Assembly: GCF_040954645.1 (NCBI RefSeq)
Contig: NC_092806.1
Location: forward strand, 75,022,141-75,086,140
Source of the DNA: Diabrotica undecimpunctata
Taxonomy: Eukaryota; Arthropoda; Insecta; Coleoptera; Chrysomelidae
DNA length: 64,000 bases
Direction of reading: 5' to 3'
The notes below the pieces were generated by a model. It worked only from the letters and a program-made list of their open reading frames with translations, ran no database searches and was not told the DNA's origin. Shown in pieces: positions 33,207 to 43,739 of the stretch. Both the position numbers and the translations under genes were made by a program. Numbering within the stretch: position 1 is the stretch's first letter; every line of letters starts with the position of its first letter.

Positions 33207-36200
33207 CTAATCTAGAAAGGGATTCAATTTACGAATAGACTTATCGTTAAGCAGACGATTATCCATTAAAAATTGGATTTCCGAATTGAAGAAATGAGAC
33301 TGGGTCAATTTGATAATCATTAACTCAGAACTAGAGAGTTCATTTGGAGTGAGAGGACCTGTACGTCTATGAGACTTAGCTCTTACATTGTGAATAAAAC
33401 GAATGCAGTATGCAAAAGCTCTCTGAAGTCGAGTGAAACATGAAAATTTGCAGAGGGCATCATACACTTGTGAATCTGGTTTTCTGATCAGATGAGTAAC
33501 CCTTTTGAGTTCAGGCAGTTCATCAACATTAATACTCGAAGGACCATTATATACAAAGAGGTTGAAATCAAAGTGTGGATCTGACAAAAATTGAGGACCA
33601 TTAAACCAAAGATCACAATCAAGCAACTGCAAGGGTGTAGCACCACGAGATAATATATCCGCAGGTTTGTCTTTCGATCGTACATGTCTCCATGTATGGT
33701 TGGAGGTGAGTTCTTGAATTTGAGTTACTCTATTGGCTACAAAGGTAGACCAACGAGAAGGGTGTGAATTAATCCATGCGAGGACGACTTCGGAATCTGT
33801 CCATAAATTGACAGAATTTATCTGAGATTGGGATGGAATCAAGACAGAAAGAATCTTCGTAACAAGATTAGAGAGTAATAATACTCCTAGAAGTTCTAAT
33901 CGAGGAAGAGTCACAACTTTTACAGGACTAACACGACTCTTTGAGGAGATTAGATTGCAAGAGATAAAGCCATTTTCATGTGATGTTCTTAAATAAACGC
34001 AAGCACCATACGCGCTAAGACTTGCATCCGAAAACCTATGTATTTGAGTACTTGTTACATTGCTAGAATTTTGCAGCAACCTAGGAATCTTGAGATTGGA
34101 GAGGTGAGGAAGTGTTTGTAAAAATAGATTCCATTGTGTAAGCAAATTTGGACTGAGGTGGTCATCCCAATTCGACCCTTCTAACCAAATCTTTCTCATA
34201 ATTAATTTAGCAGATACCACTACAGGGTTAATCAATCCGATAGGGTCATAAATGGAAGCAATTAAAGAAAGAACTTCTCTTTTTGTATAGGTATCCTTAA
34301 CGGTAACCTTTGGCACAAGAACTGAAAAATGATCGGAGTGAGAATTCCAACATAGGCCGAGAATTTTGTTCGTGTTATTTTCAGGATTGATTACATAACT
34401 AGCTTCATTAGAGATATGAGAAATACCTGCGAGAAATTCAGGTGAGTTTGCACACCATTTATGAAGCGAGAAACAAGCGAGGTTCAAACATTCGGTTAAT
34501 TGACGATGAATTTCGAAGAGTGTTTCAAAATCGTTACAGCCATACAGCACATCATCGATATAACAGCAATTTAAAAGAGCATCACTAGCCAAGGGAAATT
34601 TGTCGGAATGTTTTTGAGCTAATTCCTTAAGACATCTAGTGCTGAGAAAACCGGAGTTATTTAATCCATAAGTGACAATTTCAAGTTGAAGACATTTCAA
34701 ATCCTCTTGAGGTGAATCACGCCATAAGATGTTCAACAGAAATACCTGTTCGGGATTTACTCGAATTTGTCTGTACATATGACATAGATCTGCTACAATA
34801 CAGTATTTAAATAATCTAAAATTTATCAAAATATCGAATAATTCGCGTTGTACCGTATAACCAGGAAGCATTATGTCATTAAGACTTAGATTTGAGGTAG
34901 TTTTCATACTGCCATCAAAGACAACACGCAACTTATTTGTTACGCTATCCTTTAAAACGCAATGGTGAGGAATAAAGTATTTTAAATCAGAGTGAATATT
35001 TCGAGTGGAGAGAGGCACATATCTGCAATGTCCAAGTGCAATATATTCATGAATAAATTGTTTATACTGTGCGTATAATTGATCTGACTTGATCAGTTTC
35101 TGTTCGAGGTTTAGGAATCGCTTCTTTGCGAGGAAAAACGATTCGCCCAATTTTTTATATTCGTTGGGAGATTTGAAAGGAAGATCTACTTGGAATCTAC
35201 CAGATAATAATATTTTAAGTGACGATTTAAAAATATCTTCGGCTTGTTGCTCCGAAGAAGTTAGGATTTTTGGAGTACAAGTAGAAGACGAGATTTCTTC
35301 TATTTCCCAAAACGACCGTACGAGTGAATCGGTATTTTGAGTTTGAACGAACAAGGATACTTCATTTCGAGGTTGAGTATTTTCTTGAATGTTAAGTATA
35401 GAATATGAGTCAATTGACCCAGATGATTGAGGTACATTTCCACCTACAAGATAACCGAGATGAGTATTTGTTAAGGTAGGAAGATTAGGGCCTAATTTTA
35501 TTAACCCGTAAGTAAGTAAGTCGAAATAAACATCTGCTCCAAGCAGCATTTGAACTTCGGCAGGAGTACAAAATTCTGGATCAGCTAGGTGAATGTTTGG
35601 TGGAATTTTGAGAGCATTAAAATCCAATGTAATTTGAGGGTGCTTACAAGTGATGGTTGGGAGAATCGCACAAGAAAGTGTAAAATGTTTTGTGGGATTA
35701 ACATTTGAGAAAATATTTAAATCCACCATTTTATTCGACGTCGAACAGATTTCGGATATTCCAGAAATTTGAAGACTTTTTGTGTAAGGAATACATTTCA
35801 AGCGACTTGCTAATTCCTCAGTGATAAACGAAAGCTGACTAGCTGAGTCTGTAAGGCAGCGAACCTTAACGGGATTATTATGAGAATCATAAATTGTAAC
35901 ACATGCTGTTTGGAGTAGAACCTCCTTTTTGCCTGAGAGTGTAGAGAGAGATGATGCTCGGTAGACATCATTAGACTGAGATTGATTTGCTATTCGTGGG
36001 ATTGCAGGTGAACTTGAAGTTTCGCTTTGAGTATTGGGATCACGAGATACATTAGAGTGAGTACGAGAATTTGGAGTATCATGCATATTGTGAGACTGGC
36101 GAGTATTTTGAGAATTATGATTTTCTTGTGAGTCTTGAGAGTGACGAGTGTTTTGGAAATGAGTGTTTCTAGTGGGTAGACTACGAGAATCTTGATTTGT

Positions 36201-37034
36201 TCTGAAACGAGAACTATTTGAGTTATGAGTAGAAGCGTTAGAGAAGTGGAGCAATGTGTGATGTCTCCTGTTACATTTAGCGCAATTTGACGCAGAGGTA
36301 CATGAGCTTGCTGAATGACCACTAGCCAAGCAGTTGAGACACGCTTTCTTTGCCTTGACAGTTTGAAAACGCTCATCTTCAGACATATTTAAGAATTCCC
36401 GGCAAGTGTATATTTTATGGGAGTTATTTTGACATAAGAAACATTTAAAATACTGATTATTACTACTATACTGCAAATTATTGCTAACTGTGTTAAGAGA
36501 AGTAAAACGAGAAGATTGTTTTTGTTTCGGAGAATGAGAGTATTCAGGAACAAGATTTTCGAGAATTTTGCATTTTCTTTCAATAAATTCAAGGAACTCC
36601 ATTAAACTTGGGAGTTTGTTTATATTACGCTCGGTTTCAAATGATCTTTTAGTATTATAGTCTAATTTTTGAGTAAAGAGATTGATGAGAATTAAATCAG
36701 TGAGTTGATTCGAGATGTTGAGGTTTTCTAAGGCAGCGAGATGGCTTTTAATTTGAGTTAAGAAATCCCTTAGAGCATGTGCATTGGGTTTTGTAATGAG
36801 TGGAGCATTTAATAAACTGTTCAAATGACTGTTTACTATTAAATATTTATTTTCAAATCTATTGCATAAATTTTGTATTGCAATTTCAAAATTGGAATCA
36901 ATTATTTCTAGATTGTCAATTAACTTTAACGGTTCATTCCTTAACACTGATTTGAGATAAATAAGTTTTTGAGCATTAGATAACTGTTTATCATTTGTTA
37001 TTAATTTGGTGAAAACATCAAAAAAGCTGGCCAT
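33207..37034 (-). pseudogene. BEL Gag-protease-RT-RNase H polyprotein
   Basis: 1275 codons. Residues about 1-170 are the Gag DUF1759-type helical region. Cys/His knuckles lie at about 198-265 (CFLCQNNSHKIYTC, CLNCLASGHSASSC, CAKCNRRHHTLLH). A Ser/Asn/His-rich spacer follows. The protease at about 390-420 has TDSASQLSFITEEL, with DSA where DSG or DTG is usual. RT at about 690-900 has RVVFDGS, VADLCHMYRQI and CYIDDVLYG, all three Asp intact. RNase H at about 1045-1170 has FSDASLSAYGACVYL and WTDSEVVLAW. It ends NPFLD then TAG. The N-terminal 156 residues of Gag are in another frame (37471-37001), with the shift at an A-run near 37018-37025. Confidence 0.95.
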
Positions 37035-37471
37035 TCTGAGACTTCGCCCGAGAAAAAAGGTATTTTTAATTCTGGCAACTTTACATTTTGAATTGTGCTA
37101 ACAGATGGTATTACATTTGTTACAATAGGTTGAGTTTGAACTGGTTTTGCAGATAATTGCGTGATTTTCTCGTACAAATATGAATCTAAATTATAATACT
37201 GTTCTTCAACTATGTCTCTATCTGAACAATATTTATCAAAATCTTCTAATTCAAGTTCCTTTTGTAGGTTGAGATACTCGCGATAAGTTTCATTTAATAC
37301 ATTTTTGCGTGCAATATATTGACCGCAATCTAAAACTACATTTTGGTTTTTTGAGACAAATGTTTGAATTCTAGTAATACAAGCTTTAGTATGCCCTCTC
37401 AATTTTATAATTTTTGCAACATCAGTCATTTTGAACGTGAGAAAAAATAATACAAATTTTAAATACAACAA
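37001..37471 (-). pseudogene. BEL Gag N-terminus (frame-shifted from the polyprotein)
   Basis: The real start is probably the ATG at about 37429 (MTDVAKIIKLRGHTKAC). It is a helical, charged region ending KLPELKIPFFSGEVSEWPAF, the usual BEL Gag entry. A 1-base indel in the homopolymer at 37018-37025 moves the frame into the downstream polyprotein at the Asp-Val-Phe segment. Confidence 0.88.
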
Positions 37472-37948
37472 GAGATACTTAGTATCATGAACTAAATAAT
37501 ATTACCATAAAAATCTACTTATAATCACTGCGAATCTAAAATCTAAAAATAAAATGACATGCGACGATGCAAAAAACAATTCGTAAAAGTTACAATAAAT
37601 GATCAAACCGCACATTAAATCCAACCGCGACCTCACATAAACTCCTTATCCCTTGCAAGTGTCGATGTCGATATACCAGCCTCCCGGCGCTAATAGAACA
37701 ACCTTGGATCCTGGAACCGCCAAAACTCCAATGTGTGTATATGAGAGAATAAAAACTATGTCTTTTCTTTGCGAAGAAATGAGGAAGCGAGTGATGTTTT
37801 TTACGAATAGTGTGAGAAAATCTTGAGTACTGCGTGAAAACGCCTTTGCAGAAACGAGAGATGATCGCCCTCGTGCTATAATTAATGAAAATTCAGCTTC
37901 CAGCTTTACATAAACGGGAACAGTTGCTGTATCCGGCTCGAAGGACCA
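37472..37948 (-). promoter_or_regulatory. BEL 5' leader and tRNA-Tyr primer-binding site
   Basis: Non-coding leader between the 5' LTR and Gag. The first 17 bases next to the LTR (37948-37932) read TGGTCCTTCGAGCCGGA on the minus strand, the complement of the tRNA-Tyr 3' end including CCA. Confidence 0.8.
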
Positions 37949-38392
37949 TGTAGAACACCGGGGGATTTTATCTTCTCCTCCTGACGTGTTGCTCACTGCC
38001 TGTTGGGGCAGTACCTTCGATCTGGTTCTAATTATATCTATTAATTAATTAAAATGTGTTACCTTACATTTGGCGATCACACTTCCCGTATTACACTTTA
38101 AAAAACATCTTACTACTTGAGAAACTTTATTTTGCGTTAATTGAACATTGTGTGTTGAAAAATGAGCGAATTAATTTTTATTAATCAAATGTGACGGTGA
38201 CACAATGACTGATGTTTTTTTTCTAATAAAATTGAGAAGAGAATACGTGATAATCTCGCAATTATGTGCAAAGAGTATATGCAACATCTATCGTGCATTC
38301 TCGGGTACAACTCGACTTAAAACTAAAAGTATTATTTTTTAAAAAAGGGTGTTCGTCACTTGGATCATAATTTTAGGTTGCGCTACGCAACA
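37949..38392 (-). repeat. 5' LTR of the BEL element
   Basis: 444 bp, about six differences from the other LTR by eye. It is followed on the outside by ATATA. Confidence 0.95.
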
Positions 38393-41300
38393 ATATAGTT
38401 GTGGTATATTTTCTTGAATAATTATATGGAACTACGTTTTATTCGGTATTTGATTTTGTATACAGCAGTATCTAGAAGGGTTATTATAAATATGTTGTGA
38501 CCAAGATTCGATCCAAATATTGAGATATTTCATTCTAATATAAACTACTGCATCACAAAAACATAAAAGTAGTTTATTGGTCAAACCATTTTTTACACTC
38601 TTTTTTGCCAGCATATCCACTTACTCGTTATGTTCGAGTGCGATATGTGCTTTAACCCATACAAAATTAATGTTTTTGTTAACCTTTTGCAGTTCTAAAA
38701 TCCGTTTTTTTATTGCATATATGATATAATTGGAGGAGTAACTTGGGTATTTAGTCAAAACCAAGGAATTTAAAACAGACAGGGAGTCCGATATAATTAT
38801 TGCAGAATCAATTGTAGACTGTGATAAAAATGTCAACCCTTCGTAGATTGCAATAGCTTCAGCAGTAAATATAGAAACTATGTTTCCAGTGTATAGGAAT
38901 AATTAATATTTTTGAAGGGGATTTAAAAAGCACATCCCACACCATCCTTGGACTTCGAAGCATCAGTATATTGCCACAGATTCGTCGAAGCTTGCAAGTA
39001 TTGAATATAATAAGTTAATGTTAATGTGAAAATTATCGCTATATGAAGGTTTTACAATCTTTATATTTAGAAACAATGAATGCTTATCATAAAGATCTAA
39101 CAAAGTTGAACTGGGATCATATAAATCACTAAGGATATCTTGATTAGATTGAAGTGCGATACACAGTAGTGGAGAATTTTTCTTCGACCAATATTTATTT
39201 GTCAGATATTGTTCATTTAATGCTACTATATTTGAATATGGATTACTGTTGGTTCTGGATATTTTAAGAAGAAATTTATCTGCAAGGAACTGCCTTCTGT
39301 GATTTAAATGAGGCTCAATAGATCCTACATGAAGAGGTTCGACTGGAGTTATTTTCATGGTACCAAGACATACACGTAGAACTAAGTTCTGCAAGATATC
39401 TATTTTGTTTAAAATCTGTGAACTAGCAGAGCCGTACAAGATACATCCATAATCCAATATGGACCTTATATAGGCACGATAGAATAGTAAGGCGGTTTCA
39501 ACGCCAGCTCCCCACCAAGTCATAGTAACCATTTTTTTTAAATTTAAACCCTTTATACATTGGTCTAACATGTAATTAATATGCATTTTCCATGTCAATT
39601 TCCTATCAAGTACCATGCCAAGATAGTTGACGGAGTTTTTAATGGAAAAATTATAAGAACCTAGGACAATGTAACTTAATTTAGGTATGTTGTATCTACT
39701 GAAAACACAAACTTCAGACTTGGAGTAGGAAATCTGAAAACCATTTAATGTTAACCATTCATGAACAACACCAAAGGTGTCTTTGAGAGAAGTCATAGTG
39801 GTATTAAATTTCCTATTTTCAGTATATATGCAGAGGTCATCTGCATACTGTACTATTTTAAACGGAATGTGATTAAAATTTAATTGATGTAAATCAGCCG
39901 TATACAAATTAAAGAGAAAAGGGCTTAAAACTGAACCTTGTGGAAGTCCGTTGTTGATATTTCTTGGACCTACAATTGTGTTATCAAAATTTCTGAAACA
40001 TATTTTTCTATTAGTATAGAATTTAATAATCATGTTGACTACCTGATTTCTAATATGAAATAATTTCAACATCTTATCTCTTAAAATGGGGAGGCATATA
40101 TCACGCACTTTCTACGTCTATAAAAAGCGCAAAAAGGTAATTGTTTCTGCGCTTGTAATAAAATTATTGTTTATGTCTACCACAAGAGTACTAAGACCAT
40201 CTAGAGAACAACCCCTTTTTTTAAAGAGAATTGATTTTGACAAGCTAATTTATTATAAGTTATCCAGCATTCTAGTCTTACTTTGATAATTCTTTCCAAA
40301 GTCTTCAAAACACATATCAAAGAGATTGGCCTATATGATTGTACCAAGTTGAGATCTTTATTTGGTTTAAGAATTGGTATGACAAAAACAGTTTTTAATA
40401 TATCAGTTTCTGCACCTTTAAAAAGAATATCATTAAAAGTATCAGGTAATACGTTTTTTGCTATATTTGGAAGTTTTTTAAGCATAAGATATTTAATATC
40501 ATCGTAGCCCGGAGCGGTGTTAGACCTGTTAGTTAGCGCAAAGTCAAGTTCTTCCCGTGTAAATGGATTTAGAAGAAAGTGACTTAAAGTTATAGGATTA
40601 TTTTGAATTTCTATAGCAGTATTGAGGTTCTTATTTGCCAAAAAATTCTTCAATAAATTCATCATTAAAATGATTAATACTTGGAGTATACTTCCTTTGC
40701 ATTTTCCTTGTTAGGGACATTTTATCTTGTGTAATATTAGGAAAATTTTTATCGTAGTTGGATAAAATTGAAAACTTATTTTGGCCTTGAGCCTCTGAAT
40801 ACGAGTTTTCATTAATTTCCTTGGCCTCTATAAAAGAAATTTTATTTTTAATCATAATATTTTTAATTTTTTGTTGTTTTTGGTAAGAAGGACAATTTTT
40901 TGAAACCGAAACATGTTCAGTACTCTTACAATGAATGCAAATAATGTCTGAATTTTCGCAAGAGTGATTTTCATCTTTATTCTCTCTACATCGAATATAT
41001 AGATTTTGAGAACTTCTACACTGTTTTGAAATGTGACCGTATCTCAAACACCTATAACACTGAGTAACCCTACCTACAAATTGTTCGACTGGACAAAAAA
41101 ACTCGATTTATAATAACATACTGAGGCAGTATATTATCTTCAAAAGCTACAATAACAGTTCGTTTTGCAACATAGTCAATTGTAACATTTTTTTTTCAAC
41201 TTTTCTGTGCATTCGTTTAATATTTAAGATACGTGAAGGAGATTCAATATTTTCCTGTAAATATACAGTATCAAATTGAGTATCAATATCCCGAATTAAA

Positions 41301-41578
41301 CCCTTGCTTTCTAATAAGTGACACGGAATAAAGGCTTTTAAATTTTCTTCCTTTAGTTTACTATTATTTATAAAACTATTTGCATCATGTATAGAAGCTA
41401 CTACTGCCTTAATTATGTTCCTACCAATTCCCCTTACTTGAAGGATATTAGAAATTCCTAGTGTTTTGTACAAAATATGACCTATTGTAATTGGATGTAA
41501 GCGACCAAGATCAGTGTTATCTATCCTTTCAATATACACAAAAATATTTTCAAGATTATACTTTGTTAGAGAAGTTAT
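38393..41578 (-). pseudogene. I-like LINE: ORF1 knuckles, RT and RNase H, interrupted at both ends
   Basis: Minus strand, reading downward. 41578-41147 is the ORF1 body (YNLENIFVYIERIDNTDLGR, GHILYKTLGISNILQV). 41060-40860 holds gag-like knuckles (CLRYGHISKQC, CRENKDENHSC, CIHCKSTEHVSVSKNC). RT follows: LNPFTREELDFALTN, APGYDDIKYLMLKKLP, QSYRPISLICVLKTLERII (40665-40201). 40108-38963 gives NGLPQGSVLSPFLFNLYTAD, IVQYADDLCIYT with the catalytic Asp pair, and LDYGCILYGSAS. RNase H is at 38836-38430 (IISDSLSVLNSL, FVWVKAHIALEHNE, then VDMLAKKSVKNGL). The AP endonuclease expected between ORF1 and RT is absent. Frameshifts occur near 41050, 40640 and 40150. Confidence 0.88.
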
Positions 41579-42014
41579 TGTTACGATAAATTCTGACCCA
41601 AAACCGTAAATAATTTTTATTACTAATATTCTCATTCATTCACGTATTTTCTAGGTAATACCTACCTGACACACGATGGGTCCCCCTCCGCTATAAAAAC
41701 AACAATCGAACTTTCTGGAGACGAGCCGATATAAAAATACCAGTTTGCCGTTACCATTCGCCGCTCTGTATAGTCGAGACGGCCATCGACTTTTCTAGTC
41801 TAACAGTATTGGGTATATAACAGGACCGTTTTGAAGAAAACAGGCGGTCAAAAAGAAGCTCGCGCTCGCGTTTAAATTGTAACGTCCGATAGATAAATTA
41901 TGTAATTATTAGTCAGATAAATTATTGTACAGTGGTTTAATAAATTGATATAAATTATCGTGTTTTAGTAAATTAAAATAAGAACAATAAATTAGAATTA
42001 ATAAAGACATAACA
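41579..42014 (+). repeat. 5' LTR of Gypsy element B with tRNA-Leu primer-binding site next to it
   Basis: 436 bp. A TATAAAAA box lies at 41730 and AATAAAGACATAACA closes the LTR, giving a polyadenylation signal. After a one-base spacer, TGGTGTCAGAAGT at 42016-42028 matches 13 bases of tRNA-Leu 3' ends. Confidence 0.93.
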
Positions 42015-42040
42015 GTGGTGTCAGAAGTAAAATTGTGAAA

Positions 42041-43364
42041 ATGACGACGATTTATGAGCTCACAGTGACGAATTTAAGAAGACATCTCGAGGACAGAGAA
42101 TTAGCTTCTACCGGAAAAAAGGCTGAGTTAGTCCAACGACTAAAGAACGCTTTGGAGGAAGATGGGTTTAATCCAGAAACGTATATATTTGAAGATAAAT
42201 ATGATGCTGTCATCTCGTCGATTTCGAAATTAGAGAACAAAGTTTCTGACGATATTTCGAAAGTTTCTTCTGATGTGGCCAAAGTTTCTGGTGACATCGC
42301 ATCATTGGAAAACAAAGTTTCTGGTGACATCGCATCATTAGAGAACAAAGTTTCTGGTGACATCGCATCATTAGAAGACAAAGTTTCTAACGAGATTTCT
42401 TCTCTGGAAAGCAAAGTTTCTGCTAACATCTCTTTGGAAATCTCTAAAGTCACTTCTGGGATGTCTGCTCTTGACGATAGAGTGTCTTCGTTAAAAAACC
42501 AAGTTGTTGCCGATATGTTGGCCTTCAAAGAAAAGATAAGGAAAAGAAGCTGGAGGAAACAGGGACAGCAGAGAGAAAAACAATCCAATTACAGCAGAGA
42601 CAAAAGAAGACAATACGAAATGTAAGTTGGAAACACGGCCGAAATTTGAAGGAAGTGGAGGTTCTGTTCATGTCAAAGTCACAACTTTCGACGGAAAATC
42701 GTCATGGAACAACTATATGAAACAGTTCGAATCAGCTGCAAAAGCGAATGGATGGTCTGAAAAAGAAAAGGCTGTAAACCTGACTATCGCTCTTCGAGGA
42801 GATGCCTTAGATGTGCTTCAGACCATAGCCGTAGAGGAGACGGATGATTTTGAACAACTCAAGAAGAGGTTAAATATGCGATATGGTCACGGACATTTGG
42901 AGCATGTATATCAGTCACAGCTTAAAAATCGAAGACAAAAGAAAGATGAGGCTCTTCAAGAATATGAGGTAGATATTGCCAGATTAGTACGATAGGCTTA
43001 TCCAACAGCTCCCGAAGACATGATGGACAAGTTGGCCGTTCAAACGTTTATTGATGGTCTTCGTGATCATGAAATGCAGATAACACTACGATTAGCTCGT
43101 CACAAGACGCTGGTTGATGTCTTATCCGCCGCCCTCGAATACGAGTCAGCTACGCAGGCCTCTGGCGGATACAGTAAAGTTAGGACTGTAAAAGAGGAAG
43201 GAGATGAAGATAAACTTGACCAGCTCGTTAATATGATGAAAAGCATGACATACAAGAAAACGAAGACCATAAGATGCTGGAATTGTGGGGAAGCAGGACA
43301 CGTACGAAGTTCCTGTAAGCACCCTAGGTACGACGCAAATCAAGAAACTCACTCAACTATGTAG
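42041..43364 (+). pseudogene. Gag of Gypsy element B: SAP domain, 11-residue repeat coiled coil, capsid, CCHC knuckle
   Basis: The ATG at 42041 is the likely start. Residues about 3-38 (TIYELTVTNLRRHLEDRE, TGKKAELVQRLKNAL) fit a SAP DNA-binding motif. Residues about 60-160 form a coiled coil built on the unit KVSGDIASLEN. After a frameshift near 42600-42627 comes the capsid (FDGKSSWNNYMKQFESAAKA, NLTIALRGDALDVLQTI, MRYGHGHLEHVYQSQL). It is cut by TAG at 42993-42995 and resumes with FIDGLRDHEMQITLRLARHK. The end is one intact knuckle CWNCGEAGHVRSSC. SAP plus capsid plus CCHC in the same order as element A shows a family trait. Confidence 0.9.
42281..42412 (+). repeat. 33-bp minisatellite inside Gag
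   Basis: Four consecutive 33-bp units; the first three are nearly identical (AAAGTTTCTGGTGACATCGC...) and the fourth is diverged. Each encodes 11 residues, so copy-number changes lengthen the coiled coil without breaking the frame. Confidence 0.95.
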
Positions 43365-43393
43365 ATGGAGAAATAAATGGTAAAAAGCATACG

Positions 43394-43729
43394 TTGTTGG
43401 TGGATACCGGAGCGACCAGAACCATTATACGCCCGACAGTTATAAACAGCCGTAAGAAACTGTTACCAACGAGGTTGCGACTTTGCACCGCTACGGGTGA
43501 AAATGCCAACATTCATGGAGAAATCCAGATACAATTAGGAATTGGAGCAGAAAAGTTCGTCCATACTGTTATAGTTGCTGACATCGAAGAGGATGTTATA
43601 TTAGGAATGGACGTAATGAATACGCATGGATTCCAATTGGATTTTAAGAATAAGGTAATCAAAGTTGGTAACGAGGAGGTATTTCTTCATCCACATGATG
43701 ACAACACTATGCAAGCAGCCGTTAAATAA
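43394..43729 (+). pseudogene. Aspartic protease of Gypsy element B
   Basis: The active site is intact (LVDTGATRTIIRP), followed by LRLCTATGENANIHGEIQI and ADIEEDVILGMDVMNTHGF, where ILG is the conserved second landmark. It would cleave the polyprotein. A stop at 43727-43729 separates it from the downstream Pol frame, which restarts in another frame at about 43740. Confidence 0.9.
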
Positions 43730-43739
43730 GATACAGTCC

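Larger units (their letters stand above)
31441..38392 (-). mobile_element. BEL/Pao retrotransposon, near-complete
   Basis: LTRs at 31441-31884 and 37949-38392 (444 bp each) start TGTTGCGTAGC and end GTTCTACA when read on the minus strand. They differ at only about six positions. The 5-bp target duplication ATATA lies at 31436-31440 and 38393-38397. The primer-binding site, 17 bases at 37932-37948, matches the 3' end of tRNA-Tyr. The polypurine tract is AAGAGGGGGACTA (minus, 31885-31897). Gag, protease, RT, RNase H and integrase are all present with one frameshift and one stop codon. It is the youngest LTR element here and sits inside an I-like LINE. Confidence 0.96.

Noticed and set aside
42281..42412. 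CRISPR-like array
   Set aside because: The 33-bp units are contiguous without spacers and code for a coiled coil inside Gag.
42052..42588. 178-codon minus-strand frame
   Set aside because: Antisense shadow of the SAP-coiled-coil Gag; its repeats simply mirror the 33-bp minisatellite.
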